DNA from: Janthinobacterium psychrotolerans
GTDB taxonomy: Bacteria; Pseudomonadota; Gammaproteobacteria; Burkholderiales; Burkholderiaceae_D
Length of the DNA: 44,276 bases
NCBI RefSeq assembly: GCF_001677885.1
Contig: NZ_LOCQ01000031.1
Span: 1 to 44,276 of the forward strand
Reading direction: 5' to 3'
Shown: piece by piece, positions 21,027 to 33,366 of the stretch
How the letters are laid out: each line of letters begins with the position of its first letter
How positions within the stretch are numbered: position 1 is the stretch's first letter
Position numbers and translations under genes: made by a program
Notes under the pieces: model-generated
What the model was told of the DNA's origin: nothing
The model's database searches: none
The model's input: only the letters and a program-made list of their open reading frames with translations

Positions 21027-21938
21027 TTACGCTCCCTGGGAGGCAGCCATCTGTGCTGCGACTTCTGCTGCGAAGTCGTCCTGCTTTTTCTCGATGCCTT
21101 CGCCGACCACGTACATGGCGAATGCCTTGACGCTGGTGTCAGCGGCTTTGAGCATTTGCTCGACCGACAGCTTGTCGTTTTTCACGAAAGCCTGGTTCAG
21201 CAGCGATACTTCCTTCAGGTACTTCTGTACCGAGCCTTCCAGGCGCTTGGCCAGGATTTCCGGCGATTGCGCTGGCTTGCCTTCGGCGGCCGCTTTGGCT
21301 GCGTCTTCTTCGGCTTTCAGTTTTGCAACCGAACGCTCTTTTTCGATCAGTTCCGCAGGAACCTGTTCCGACGACAGCGATACCGGTTTCATCGCGGCGA
21401 TATGCATTGCCACGTCTTTGCCCACTTGCTCATCGGCGCCGTCGAATTCGACGATCACGCCAATGCGCGAGCCGTGCAGGTAGGAAGCCAGCTTGGCGCT
21501 GGTTTCGAAACGCTGGAAGCGGCGGATGGTCATGTTTTCGCCGATTTTGCCGATCAGGGCAGCGCGCACTTCGTCCAGGGTCTTGCCATCGAGTGGCAGG
21601 GCCAGCAGGGCGGCAACGTCAGCCGGGTTGTGTTCGGCGACCAGGCGGGCGGCGTTGTTTGCCAGCGCCAGGAAGTCGTCGTTTTTCGCCACGAAGTCGG
21701 TTTCCGAGTTCACTTCGACCAGGGCGCCCACGCCGTTGGCGATGTAGGTTGCCACCACGCCTTCGGCGGTGATGCGTGCCGATGCTTTCGATGCCTTGCC
21801 GCCCAGCTTGACGCGCAGGATCTCTTCCGCACGGGCCATGTCGCCTTCGGCTTCGGTCAGTGCTTTTTTGCATTCCATCATTGGTGCGTCGGTCTTGCCG
21901 CGCAATTCGCCTACCATCGCTGCTGTAATCGCTGCCAT
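21027..21938 (-). CDS. tsf: Elongation factor Ts
   Basis: This 303-residue protein (E. coli 283) is the nucleotide exchange factor that regenerates EF-Tu-GTP. The N-terminal UBA-like domain shows [19 protein letters not shown], and the EF-Tu contact motif is present as [13 protein letters not shown]. The two core subdomains and a helical coiled region follow. The ATG at 21938 follows AGGAGAAACAC; the upstream frame to 22004 is not family sequence. It forms a transcription unit with rpsB, with a partial terminator between them. Confidence 0.97.
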   Translation of the reverse strand: MAAITAAMVGELRGKTDAPMMECKKALTEAEGDMARAEEILRVKLGGKASKASARITAEGVVATYIANGVGALVEVNSETDFVAKNDDFLALANNAARLVAEHNPADVAALLALPLDGKTLDEVRAALIGKIGENMTIRRFQRFETSAKLASYLHGSRIGVIVEFDGADEQVGKDVAMHIAAMKPVSLSSEQVPAELIEKERSVAKLKAEEDAAKAAAEGKPAQSPEILAKRLEGSVQKYLKEVSLLNQAFVKNDKLSVEQMLKAADTSVKAFAMYVVGEGIEKKQDDFAAEVAAQMAASQGA

Positions 21939-22015
21939 GTGTTTCTCCTGATTCGGTGAGTCGACAGCGGCGGCGCGAACTTGCGTCGCGGCGCCTGCCA
22001 CCATCGTTTTTTGTT

Positions 22016-22047
22016 AAAAAAAAGGGGGAGCTGCTGCCACCCCTTTT
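22016..22047 (-). terminator. Terminator or attenuator between rpsB and tsf
   Basis: On the minus strand AAAAGGGG pairs with CCCCTTTT (22020-22027 with 22040-22047), followed by a continuing T-run (eight Ts at 22016-22023). This shape can lower tsf transcription relative to rpsB, as is known for rpsB-tsf operons. Confidence 0.75.
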
Positions 22048-22071
22048 CCATTACTGCTGAGCTTTACAAAC

Positions 22072-22089
22072 CGCTACCCTGAGGTAGCG
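22072..22089 (-). other. Short hairpin just past rpsB
   Basis: CGCTACC (22072-22078) pairs with GGTAGCG (22083-22089) around a 4-base loop, 6 bases past the rpsB stop. With no strong T-run it is more likely an mRNA structure in the rpsB-tsf gap than a terminator. Confidence 0.5.
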
Positions 22090-22095
22090 TGGCAA

Positions 22096-22848
22096 TCAAG
22101 CCTGTTCGTTGACTTCGACGAATTCGTCGCCAGCGGCGGCTTTAACCATTTCAACCACTTCGTTACCGGCAGCTGCACGGCCTTCGATGATTGCATCAGC
22201 AACACCGCGAGCGTACAACATGATGGCTTTCGAGGAGTCATCGTTACCTGGGATAACGAAGTTCACGCCTTCTGGCGAGTGGTTGGTATCGACCACGCCG
22301 ATCACTGGAATGCCCAGTTTTGCCGCTTCGGTGATGGCGCCTTTATGGTAGCCAACGTCAACGACGAAGATTGCGTCAGGAACGCCGCCCATGTCCTTGA
22401 TGCCGCCGATCGATTTTTGCAGCTTGATCATTTCGCGCGAGAACATCAGCGCTTCTTTTTTCGACAGCTTTTCGATCGAACCGTCTTCGATCATCGCTTC
22501 CATGTCCTTCAGGCGCTTGATCGAGGTCTTGATCGTCTTGAAGTTGGTCAGCATGCCGCCCAACCAGCGTTGATCAACGAAAGGCACGCCAGCACGCTGT
22601 GCTTCAGCAGCGATGATTTCGCGCGCTTGACGCTTGGTGCCGACCATCAGGATGGTGCCACGGTTTGCAGCCAGTTGACGCACGTGCTTCATTGCGTCCT
22701 GGTACATCGCCATGGTTTTTTCCAGGTTGATGATGTGGATCTTGTTGCGATGGCCGAAGATGAACGGTGCCATTTTTGGATTCCAAAAACGGGTTTGGTG
22801 ACCAAAGTGGACACCGGCTTCCAGCATTTCGCGCATTGTTACGGACAT
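22096..22848 (-). CDS. rpsB: 30S ribosomal protein S2
   Basis: This 250-residue protein (E. coli 241) belongs to the small ribosomal subunit. Signatures are [23 protein letters not shown] (partly, [17 protein letters not shown]), [15 protein letters not shown] and the C-terminal [24 protein letters not shown] (partly, GVVDTNHSP). The ATG at 22848 follows GGAGTTAATA. The frame stays open another 39 codons up to an ATG at 22965, but S2 proteins begin here. It heads the rpsB-tsf unit under the promoter at 22995-23023; S2 is known in E. coli to repress its own operon through the leader. Confidence 0.97.
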   Translation of the reverse strand: MSVTMREMLEAGVHFGHQTRFWNPKMAPFIFGHRNKIHIINLEKTMAMYQDAMKHVRQLAANRGTILMVGTKRQAREIIAAEAQRAGVPFVDQRWLGGMLTNFKTIKTSIKRLKDMEAMIEDGSIEKLSKKEALMFSREMIKLQKSIGGIKDMGGVPDAIFVVDVGYHKGAITEAAKLGIPVIGVVDTNHSPEGVNFVIPGNDDSSKAIMLYARGVADAIIEGRAAAGNEVVEMVKAAAGDEFVEVNEQA

Positions 22849-22994
22849 TATTAACTCCAGGGTTGGGTCTGGAATCCGATCAGTCACCATACAGGCACCC
22901 TTGTCGACCGGATTCGCTTGTTTATATAAATTAAAGTCAGCCCAGCTGCGGGCCGCTTGATGCATTGCTTAAAAGGGAATTCAAGCAACCCGGG

Positions 22995-23023
22995 ATTCTA
23001 CACTGAAACGCCGGCCGCATCAA
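22995..23023 (-). promoter_or_regulatory. Promoter of rpsB-tsf
   Basis: On the minus strand TTGATG (23018-23023) and TAGAAT (22995-23000) are separated by exactly 17 bases, a good sigma-70 match. Transcription would begin near 22988 and leave a leader of about 140 bases before rpsB. The leader (22849-22988) is long enough for autoregulation by S2. Confidence 0.75.
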
Positions 23024-23036
23024 GTCAAACTTGGCT

Positions 23037-23131
23037 GGCGCAGCGCCGGCGGCGCCCGGCTGCGCCGCCAGCCCCTCATAGTGTTGCCAGAGGGCCGCAA
23101 GGCCGCATGGCGGCACTGTCTCGTTTATAAT
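23037..23131 (+). promoter_or_regulatory. Region between rpsB and map with a -10 element for map
   Basis: A perfect TATAAT lies at 23126-23131, about 109 bases before the map ATG, without a strong -35 at 17 bases. A G/C-rich hairpin (GGCGCAGC 23037-23044 with GCTGCGCC 23059-23066) separates it from the divergent rpsB promoter. No gene is seen in 22849-23239. Confidence 0.45.
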
Positions 23132-23239
23132 TTCAATCTATCTGCAGCCGCCGCAGCCCCTGAGGCACAGCAACATCGCCTCTTGCGGCAAATCTGCCTG
23201 CGCTTCCCACCGAACATTTTACAGATTGCGAATCACCCC

Positions 23240-24052
23240 ATGTCCACCATCCGCATCAATACCGCCGCCGACATCGAAGGCATGCGCGTCGCCGGCAAGC
23301 TGGGCGCCGAAGTGCTCGACTACATCACGCCATTCGTGAAAGTCGGCGTCACCACCGGCGAACTGGACCGCCTGTGCCATGAGTACATGGTCAACGTGCA
23401 AGGCACCGTGCCTGCCCCGCTCAATTACTGCCCGCCCGGCTACACGCCCTATCCGAAGGCCATTTGCACCTCCGTCAACGACGTCATCTGCCACGGCATT
23501 CCCGGCGACAAAGTGCTCAAGAGCGGCGACTCCGTCAACCTCGACATCACCGTCATCAAGGATGGCTACCATGGCGACAACAGCCGCATGTTCCTGGTCG
23601 GCACGCCCACCATCCTGGCCAAGCGCCTGGCCGAAATCACCTATGAATGCATGTGGCTGGGCATCGCCCAGATCAGGCCGGGCGCGCACCTGGGCGATAT
23701 CGGCCACGCGATCCAGCAGCATGCCGAAAAAGCCGGCTACAGCGTGGTGCGCGAATTTTGCGGCCACGGCATCGGCACGGTCTTCCATGAAGAGCCGCAA
23801 GTGCTGCATTACGGCAAACCGGGCACGCTGGAGCGCCTGGAGGCGGGCATGATCTTCACGGTTGAGCCGATGATCAATGCCGGCCGGCGCGAGATCCGCG
23901 AAATGAACGACGGCTGGACCATCAAAACCAAGGACCGCAGCCTGTCGGCGCAATGGGAACACACGGTGCTGGTGACCGAGACCGGCTACGAAATCCTGAC
24001 CGTGTCGCCACAGATGCCGCCACCACCGGCCTTTATCCTGAACCAGGCTTGA
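23240..24052 (+). CDS. map: Methionine aminopeptidase, type I
   Basis: This 270-residue enzyme removes the initiator Met after deformylation. All five metal ligands are visible: Asp102, Asp113 (HGDNSRMF), His176 (CGHGIG), Glu209 (FTVEP) and Glu240 (QWEHT). Its length matches the family (E. coli 264). The ATG at 23240 begins the family N-terminus MSTIRINTAADIEGMR; the ribosome site is weak. Divergent rpsB and downstream glnD (35-base gap) are its usual neighbours. Confidence 0.97.
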   Translation: MSTIRINTAADIEGMRVAGKLGAEVLDYITPFVKVGVTTGELDRLCHEYMVNVQGTVPAPLNYCPPGYTPYPKAICTSVNDVICHGIPGDKVLKSGDSVNLDITVIKDGYHGDNSRMFLVGTPTILAKRLAEITYECMWLGIAQIRPGAHLGDIGHAIQQHAEKAGYSVVREFCGHGIGTVFHEEPQVLHYGKPGTLERLEAGMIFTVEPMINAGRREIREMNDGWTIKTKDRSLSAQWEHTVLVTETGYEILTVSPQMPPPPAFILNQA

Positions 24053-24087
24053 CTTTCCCATCCCAGCAGCAGCGACCCGGGGCACCG

Positions 24088-26655
24088 ATGAAAAAGCATG
24101 TACGCGAAGAGCTCAAGCAGCAACTGAAAGCCGACCGCCAGGTCGTCATCGCCGCCTTCCAGGCCGACGGCAAGCCCGAAAAGCTGCTGCGCAACCTGCG
24201 CCAGAGCGTCGATGGCGTGCTCGAGCGCGCCTGGGCGGAAGCGGCACTGCCAGCCGGCACGGCGCTGGTCGGGGTCGGCGGCTATGGCCGCGGCGAACTG
24301 TTTCCGTATTCCGATGTCGACCTGCTGATCCTGCTCGAACACGCGCCCGATGCGCCGACCACGGAAAAACTCGAGGAACTGGTGCAGCTGCTGTGGGACC
24401 TGGGGCTGGAAATCGGCCACAGCATCCGCACCGTCGATGAATGCCTGAGCGAATCGAAGGCCGATATCACCGTGCAGACCAGCCTGCTCGAAGCGCGGCT
24501 GGTGTGCGGCAACCAGGCGCTGTTCGAGCAGTTGCAGCAGCGCTACGCGGCGGCGATGGACCCGCAAGCCTTTTTCCAGGCGAAGACGGCGGAAATGCGC
24601 CAGCGCCACGCCAAGTATGAAGACACGGCCTTCAGCCTGGAGCCGAACTGCAAGGAAAGCCCGGGCGGCCTGCGCGACTTGCAGGTGATCCTGTGGGTCG
24701 CCAAGGCGGCGGGCCTGGCCACGTCCTGGCGCACCCTGGCCACCGGCGGCCTGATCACGCTGACGGAAGCGCGCCAGCTGATGGAAAAGGAGCGCGCCTT
24801 CAAGGATATCCGCGTGCGCCTGCACCTGCATGCGGGGCGGCGCGAAGACCGCCTGGTGTTCGACGTGCAGACGGCGATCGCCGAATCGCTGGGCCTGCAT
24901 GCCACCGGCAGCGGGCCGCACATGCGCCGCGCCAGCGAATTTTTGATGCAGCGCTATTACTGGGCCGCCAAGACCGTCACGCAGCTCAATACCCTCCTGC
25001 TGCAGAACATCGAAGCGCGGCTGTTCCCGCAGGACGACGTGGCCGTCGCCATCAATCCCCGCTTCAATGAAGTCAACAGCCTGATCGACATCAGCGCCGA
25101 CGACACGTTCGAGCGCTACCCCTCGGCGATGCTGGAAATTTTTGTGCTGATGACCGAGCGTCCGGCCCTGAAAGGCATGACCTCGCGCGCCACCCGCGCG
25201 CTGTGGCATGCGCGCTTCAAGATCGATGCGGCATTCCGCCACGATCCGGTGAACCGCGCCCTGTTCCTGCGCATCATGAAGGCGCCGGTGGGCATCATCC
25301 ACGCGCTGCGGCGCATGAACGAAATGAGCATCCTGGGCCGCTATCTGCCGAATTTCCGCCGCATCGTCGGCCAGATGCAGCACGACCTGTTCCATGTCTA
25401 TACGGTCGACCAGCATATCCTGATGGTGGTGCGCAATATGCGCCGCTTCACGATGAGCGAACACGCCCACGAATACCCGTATTGCAGCCAGCTGATGGCC
25501 GATTTTTCGCAGCCCTGGCTGCTGTACGTGGCGGCCCTGTTTCACGATATCGCCAAGGGCCGCGGCGGCGACCATTCCAAGCTCGGCGTGGCCGACGCCA
25601 ACCAGTTCTGCCACGATCACGGCATGTCGGCGGAAGACACCGAACTGGTGGCGTTCCTGGTGGAAAACCATCTGTGCATGTCGCAGGTGGCGCAGAAACA
25701 GGATTTATCGGATCCCGACGTGATCGAGGCATTCGCCAGGGTGGTCGGCGACGAGCGCCACCTGACGGCGCTGTACCTGCTGACGGTGGCCGATATCCGC
25801 GGCACCAGCCCGAAAGTATGGAATGCCTGGAAGGGCAAGCTGCTCGAAGACCTGTACAAGGTCACCTTGCGCGTGCTGGGCGGCGAGCCGCATTCGGCCG
25901 ACCGCGAACTGAAGAACCGCCAGCATGAAGCGCTGTCGACCCTGCGCCTGTACGGCCTGCCGCCGGACGCCCACCTCAAGTTGTGGCAACAGCTCGACGT
26001 CGCGTATTTCCTGCGCCACGACGCCTCCGACATCGCCTGGCAGACGCGCTCGCTGTGTGACAAACTCGACAGCAAACTGCCAGTGGTAAAATGCCGCCTC
26101 GCGCCGATCGGCGAAGGCCTGCAGGTGGCCGTGTATGTACCGGACCAGCCCGATTTGTTTGCGCGCATCTGCAGCTATTTCGACCGCAAGAATTTCAGCA
26201 TTCTCGACGCCAAGATCCACACGACGAAAAACGGCTATGCGCTCGACACCTTCCTGGTCACCGAACAGAATTTTGCCAAGAGCTACCGCGACATCATCAG
26301 CCTGATCGAACACGAACTGGGCGAACTGCTGCTGTCGCAGGCGCCGCTGCCGCCGCCGGGCAAGGGACGGTTGTCGCGCCTGTCGCGCACCTTCCCGTTC
26401 CAGCCGACGGTCGATTTGCGGCCCGACGAACGGGGCCAGTACTACCTGCTGTCGGTGGCCGCCAACGACCGCACGGGGCTGTTGTATTCGATCGCCAACG
26501 TGCTGACCAGGTACCGCGTCAACCTGCATACGGCCAAGATCATGACCCTGGGCGAGCGGGTCGAAGACGTCTTCCTGGTCGACGGCCCGGCGCTGAACAA
26601 TGCCCGCAACCAGATCTTGCTGGAAACCGATTTACTCGATGCGCTGAAAGTATGA
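24088..26655 (+). CDS. glnD: Bifunctional uridylyltransferase/uridylyl-removing enzyme GlnD
   Basis: This 855-residue protein (E. coli 890) senses glutamine and adds or removes UMP on PII proteins, setting nitrogen assimilation. Domains in order are a nucleotidyltransferase domain (motif GGYGRGELFPYSDVDLL at residues 64-80), a linker domain, an HD domain for deuridylylation (His486-Asp487 in LFHDIAKGRGGDHS) and two C-terminal ACT domains (about 675-750 and 785-855) that bind glutamine. The ATG at 24088 follows a purine-rich stretch and begins MKKHVREELK; the longer frame overlaps map. It is probably cotranscribed with map. Confidence 0.97.
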   Translation: MKKHVREELKQQLKADRQVVIAAFQADGKPEKLLRNLRQSVDGVLERAWAEAALPAGTALVGVGGYGRGELFPYSDVDLLILLEHAPDAPTTEKLEELVQLLWDLGLEIGHSIRTVDECLSESKADITVQTSLLEARLVCGNQALFEQLQQRYAAAMDPQAFFQAKTAEMRQRHAKYEDTAFSLEPNCKESPGGLRDLQVILWVAKAAGLATSWRTLATGGLITLTEARQLMEKERAFKDIRVRLHLHAGRREDRLVFDVQTAIAESLGLHATGSGPHMRRASEFLMQRYYWAAKTVTQLNTLLLQNIEARLFPQDDVAVAINPRFNEVNSLIDISADDTFERYPSAMLEIFVLMTERPALKGMTSRATRALWHARFKIDAAFRHDPVNRALFLRIMKAPVGIIHALRRMNEMSILGRYLPNFRRIVGQMQHDLFHVYTVDQHILMVVRNMRRFTMSEHAHEYPYCSQLMADFSQPWLLYVAALFHDIAKGRGGDHSKLGVADANQFCHDHGMSAEDTELVAFLVENHLCMSQVAQKQDLSDPDVIEAFARVVGDERHLTALYLLTVADIRGTSPKVWNAWKGKLLEDLYKVTLRVLGGEPHSADRELKNRQHEALSTLRLYGLPPDAHLKLWQQLDVAYFLRHDASDIAWQTRSLCDKLDSKLPVVKCRLAPIGEGLQVAVYVPDQPDLFARICSYFDRKNFSILDAKIHTTKNGYALDTFLVTEQNFAKSYRDIISLIEHELGELLLSQAPLPPPGKGRLSRLSRTFPFQPTVDLRPDERGQYYLLSVAANDRTGLLYSIANVLTRYRVNLHTAKIMTLGERVEDVFLVDGPALNNARNQILLETDLLDALKV

Positions 26656-26694
26656 AACACTGCGCGCCGCTTTACTTTTACTGAAACAAAGACC

Positions 26695-27444
26695 ATGACC
26701 GAAGAATTGTTACGCTTGTCCAAACGCATGTCCGAACTGGGCTTGTCTTCCCGCCGCGAAGCCGATGAATGGATCGCGCGCGGCTGGGTGCGCGTGGACG
26801 GCAAGGTGGTGTCCGAACTGGGCACCAAGGTGTATCCGAGCCAGCACATCACCGTCGAACGCCAGGCGGCGGCCGAGCAGTCCAAGCGGGTCACCGTGCT
26901 GATCAACAAGCCGGTCGGCTATGTCAGCGGCCAGGCCGAAGACGGCTACACGCCGGCCGTGGCGCTGATCAAGGCCGAGAACCGCTGGGCGGAAGACCGC
27001 AGCCCGGAACAGTTCCACCCTACCCAGCTGCGCAGCCTGGTGGCGGCCGGCCGGCTCGACATCGACTCGGTGGGCCTGCTGGTGCTGACCCAGGACGGCC
27101 GCGTCGCCAAGCAGCTGATCGGCCACGATACCGAGGTCGACAAGGAATACCTGGTGCGCGTGCAATACACCAAGGGCGACAAGCTGCCCGACAGCGAATT
27201 GAAACGCCTGAACCATGGCCTGTGGCTGGACGGCAAGCCTTTGCTGCCGGCCAAGGTGCGCTGGCAAAATGACGACCAGCTGAGCTTTACCCTGCGCGAA
27301 GGCAAGAAGCGCCAGATCCGCCGCATGTGCGAACTGGTCGGCCTGAAAGTGCTGGGCCTCAAGCGCGTACGCATCGGCAAGGTCAAGCTGGGCGACCTGC
27401 CGACGGGCCAGTGGCGCTACCTGAGCGCGGACGAACAGTTTTAA
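26695..27444 (+). CDS. rluF: RNA pseudouridine synthase, RsuA/RluB/RluF family (RluF-like)
   Basis: This 249-residue enzyme has an N-terminal S4 RNA-binding domain (about residues 7-55, RMSELGLSSRREADEWIARG) and a pseudouridine synthase domain with the catalytic Asp122 in AGRLDIDSVGLL. NKPVGYVSGQAEDGY and the late motif LREGKKRQIRRMCELVGL point to the RluF subgroup, which modifies 23S rRNA near the peptidyl transferase centre and, in E. coli, tRNA-Tyr. The target here is inferred from similarity only. It starts 39 bases past glnD. Confidence 0.85.
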   Translation: MTEELLRLSKRMSELGLSSRREADEWIARGWVRVDGKVVSELGTKVYPSQHITVERQAAAEQSKRVTVLINKPVGYVSGQAEDGYTPAVALIKAENRWAEDRSPEQFHPTQLRSLVAAGRLDIDSVGLLVLTQDGRVAKQLIGHDTEVDKEYLVRVQYTKGDKLPDSELKRLNHGLWLDGKPLLPAKVRWQNDDQLSFTLREGKKRQIRRMCELVGLKVLGLKRVRIGKVKLGDLPTGQWRYLSADEQF

Positions 27445-27481
27445 GCAACCACGCGACAAGCATGGGGTCGTGGCGACAAGT

Positions 27482-27506
27482 GCAATATTTACTTAGTAAA
27501 TATTGC
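27482..27506. promoter_or_regulatory. Perfect 25-bp palindrome upstream of the PilZ gene (candidate operator)
   Basis: GCAATATTTACT (27482-27493) and AGTAAATATTGC (27495-27506) are perfect inverted repeats around one base. The A/T-rich site stands out from its G/C-rich surroundings. A possible -10 (TATACA, about 27515-27520) lies just downstream, so the palindrome would overlap the -35 region, as expected for a repressor operator. The cognate regulator is unknown. Confidence 0.65.
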
Positions 27507-27553
27507 CGTAAGCCTATACACTGTTGCCAAATAGAACCTACGAGATAGACGTT

Positions 27554-28318
27554 GTGAACGATCCCATCCCCAATCCCCTGCGCAAAGGTGCGCCCAGCCT
27601 GGCCGATGTTGCCGAACCGATGGCGCCGGGCACCAAGCCGCACCACATGAGCGATCCGTGGGATATCGGTGAAACCCTGTGCAGCCTGGCCGACAATGGC
27701 GGTGCCATTTCCATCTATGCCAATGGCAGCGACAAGGCGATCATGGCGCGCGTGCTGTCGGTCGACGACGACCTGCCGCAGTTCGTGCTGGAGTTGAATG
27801 AAGGTCAGACCTTGCCAGCCGGCAGCGCCACCTTCGTGTCCCTGGTGCAAAGCGCCAAACTGCAATTCACCATCAATGGCGAATGGGAAGCCAGCCCCGA
27901 GCGGCCCAATATCTACCTGACCAATTTCCCCAGCCACTGCCTGGTGCTCGAGCGGCGCGAATCGACGCGCCTGGAAACGCCGCTGGGCGTGTACTACCTG
28001 GCCGCCTTCGTGCTCGAAGGCCGGCCGTATGAATTGCAGCTGTATGATTTTTCGGCCGGCGGCATCGGCATGCGCGCCCATCCGCGCGACACGGTCGGCC
28101 TGTACGTGGGCCGCAAACTGTCGCGGGTGCGCCTGGAGCTGGGCCCGAACAAGGTCATGATCGCCGACCTGGAAATCCGCCTGTCGCGCACCTTCCGCTC
28201 TTTCCTGCTGGGCGAGCAGGTACAGATCGGCTGCCGCTTCCTGAACCTGACCGATACGATGCGCGATGAACTGGTCGAGCTGCTCGATAACCTGGGCAGC
28301 GGGCGCAAGGTGCGCTGA
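27554..28318 (+). CDS. PilZ-domain c-di-GMP-binding protein (YcgR-like flagellar brake)
   Basis: This protein of 254 residues has an N-terminal YcgR-type domain (about 35-125) and a C-terminal PilZ domain with both c-di-GMP-binding motifs: RESTR (RxxxR, residues 135-139) and DFSAGG (DxSxxG, 165-170). This layout is that of YcgR, which slows flagellar rotation when c-di-GMP is high. No flagellar genes are nearby, so the target is inferred from the family. The GTG at 27554, with GAG nine bases upstream, is the likely start; a TTG at 27524 would add ten residues. A perfect palindrome lies 48 bases upstream. Confidence 0.88.
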   Translation: MNDPIPNPLRKGAPSLADVAEPMAPGTKPHHMSDPWDIGETLCSLADNGGAISIYANGSDKAIMARVLSVDDDLPQFVLELNEGQTLPAGSATFVSLVQSAKLQFTINGEWEASPERPNIYLTNFPSHCLVLERRESTRLETPLGVYYLAAFVLEGRPYELQLYDFSAGGIGMRAHPRDTVGLYVGRKLSRVRLELGPNKVMIADLEIRLSRTFRSFLLGEQVQIGCRFLNLTDTMRDELVELLDNLGSGRKVR

Positions 28319-28324
28319 AAAAAA

Positions 28325-28352
28325 TAATGGCCGCTGGTAGCGGCCATTTTTC
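28325..28352. terminator. Bidirectional terminator between the PilZ gene and def
   Basis: ATGGCCGCT (28327-28335) pairs with AGCGGCCAT (28339-28347) with a 3-base loop; Ts follow on the plus strand and As precede. Two genes converge on it. Confidence 0.88.
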
Positions 28353-28362
28353 ATGCTGACGA

Positions 28363-28899
28363 TCAATCGTCGTCGTTGGGATCGAGATCGGGAAACATCA
28401 CCTCGGTAAAGCCGAACTGCGTGAAATCAACGATGCGCATCGGATACAGGATGCCGTGCAGATGATCGACTTCATGCTGCACCACGCGCGCATGAAAGCC
28501 GTCGCAGTCGCGGCTGATGGCTTTGCCGAACTGGTCGACGCCTTCATAGTGCAGCGCGCTCCAGCGCGGCACGCTGCCACGCAGGCCGGGCACCGACAGG
28601 CAGCCTTCGAAGCCCTCTTCCTTGCGCTCCGACAAGGGCGTCAAGACAGGATTGATCAGCACCGTTTCCGGTACCTGCGGCGCATCGGGATAGCGCAGAT
28701 TCTGCTTGAAGCCATAGATCACCAGCTGCAGGTTGACGCCGATCTGCGGCGCCGCCAGGCCGGCGCCATTGGCGGCGTGCATGGTGTCGAACATGTCGGC
28801 GATCAGGGCGTGCAGTTCGGGCGTGTCGAAGTCGCGCACCGGCTCGGCCATCCGCAACAGGCGCGGATCGCCCATTTTCAGAATGGCGCGCACGGTCAT
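28363..28899 (-). CDS. def: Peptide deformylase
   Basis: This 178-residue metalloenzyme removes the formyl group from nascent proteins. The three family motifs are present: [10 protein letters not shown] (about 46-55), EGCLSVPG (about 97-104; Cys is a metal ligand) and HEVDHLHG (about 141-148; two His ligands and the catalytic Glu). The acidic C-terminal end (DLDPNDDD) is unusual-looking but common in beta-proteobacterial copies. Its ATG overlaps the galU stop by four bases. Def is usually paired with fmt; no fmt is here, so this may be a second, accessory deformylase. That is inference. Confidence 0.93.
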   Translation of the reverse strand: MTVRAILKMGDPRLLRMAEPVRDFDTPELHALIADMFDTMHAANGAGLAAPQIGVNLQLVIYGFKQNLRYPDAPQVPETVLINPVLTPLSERKEEGFEGCLSVPGLRGSVPRWSALHYEGVDQFGKAISRDCDGFHARVVQHEVDHLHGILYPMRIVDFTQFGFTEVMFPDLDPNDDD

Positions 28900-29789
28900 G
28901 CCGGCTCCACCGGCGCGTGCAATTGGTCGAGGTAGGCGCGGAAGGACGCACCGGTTTCAGGGTGCTTGAGACCCATCGCCATGGTTGCCTTCAGGTAGCC
29001 CAGCTTGGAGCCGCAGTCATAGCGCTGGCCCTTGTAGCGGTATGCCAGCACGCGCTCTTCGCGCATCAGCGCGGCGATGCCGTCGGTCAGCTGGATTTCG
29101 CCGCCGGCGCCGGCGCCGATGGTTTCAAGGTGATCGAAAATGCGGCTGCTCAGCACGTAACGGCCCACTACCGCCAGGGTCGATGGGGCGTCTTCCGGTG
29201 ACGGCTTTTCAACGATGCCCGACACCAGCTCCAGGTCCGGCTGATAATTTTTTGCGCTGACGATACCGTATTGCCTGGTCTCCGCGCGCGGCACATCCTG
29301 CACCGCCAGCAAGGAACAGTTTTCGTATTGATACACGTCAGCCATCTGCGCCAGCACCGGGCGCACGCCCTCTTCCACGTCCATGAAGTCATCGGCCAGC
29401 AGGACGGCAAACGGCTCGTCGCCCACCAGTGGACGCGCACACAGCACCGCGTGGCCCAGGCCCAGCGGCGCCGACTGGCGGATGTAGATGCAATTGATAT
29501 GCTTGGGAATCACGTTCTGTACCATTTCGAGCAACTGGCGCTTGCCGGCCGCTTCGAGTTCCGTTTCGAGCTCGTAGGCGGTATCGAAATGGTCTTCGAT
29601 GGCGCGCTTGTTACGGCCGGTAATGAAGATCATTTCCGTGATGCCGGCCGCAACCGCCTCTTCGACCGCGTACTGAATCAGCGGCTTGTCAACGATGGGC
29701 AACATTTCTTTCGGTTGCGCCTTGGTGGCAGGCAAAAAGCGGCTGCCGAGGCCCGCGACGGGGAAAACTGCTTTTCTGATTTTTTTCAT
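28896..29789 (-). CDS. galU: UTP-glucose-1-phosphate uridylyltransferase
   Basis: This 297-residue enzyme makes UDP-glucose from UTP and glucose-1-phosphate for lipopolysaccharide cores, exopolysaccharide and osmoregulation. The nucleotide-binding motif [18 protein letters not shown] is at the N-terminus, followed by [19 protein letters not shown] and, further on, [11 protein letters not shown] and [12 protein letters not shown]. The ATG at 29789 starts [10 protein letters not shown]; a TTG four codons upstream is less likely. It follows ligA after 44 bases and overlaps def by four. Confidence 0.97.
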   Translation of the reverse strand: MKKIRKAVFPVAGLGSRFLPATKAQPKEMLPIVDKPLIQYAVEEAVAAGITEMIFITGRNKRAIEDHFDTAYELETELEAAGKRQLLEMVQNVIPKHINCIYIRQSAPLGLGHAVLCARPLVGDEPFAVLLADDFMDVEEGVRPVLAQMADVYQYENCSLLAVQDVPRAETRQYGIVSAKNYQPDLELVSGIVEKPSPEDAPSTLAVVGRYVLSSRIFDHLETIGAGAGGEIQLTDGIAALMREERVLAYRYKGQRYDCGSKLGYLKATMAMGLKHPETGASFRAYLDQLHAPVEPA

Positions 29790-29833
29790 GGGTCTTCGCA
29801 ATGAGTAGAGTGTCTTGAGGCTGGAGCCGGCGA

Positions 29834-33362
<3,529 letters not shown>

Positions 33363-33366
<4 letters not shown>

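Noticed and set aside
23953..24087. Longer GlnD N-terminus overlapping map
   Set aside because: The extra 45 codons are the map C-terminus in another frame; the family N-terminus starts at 24088.
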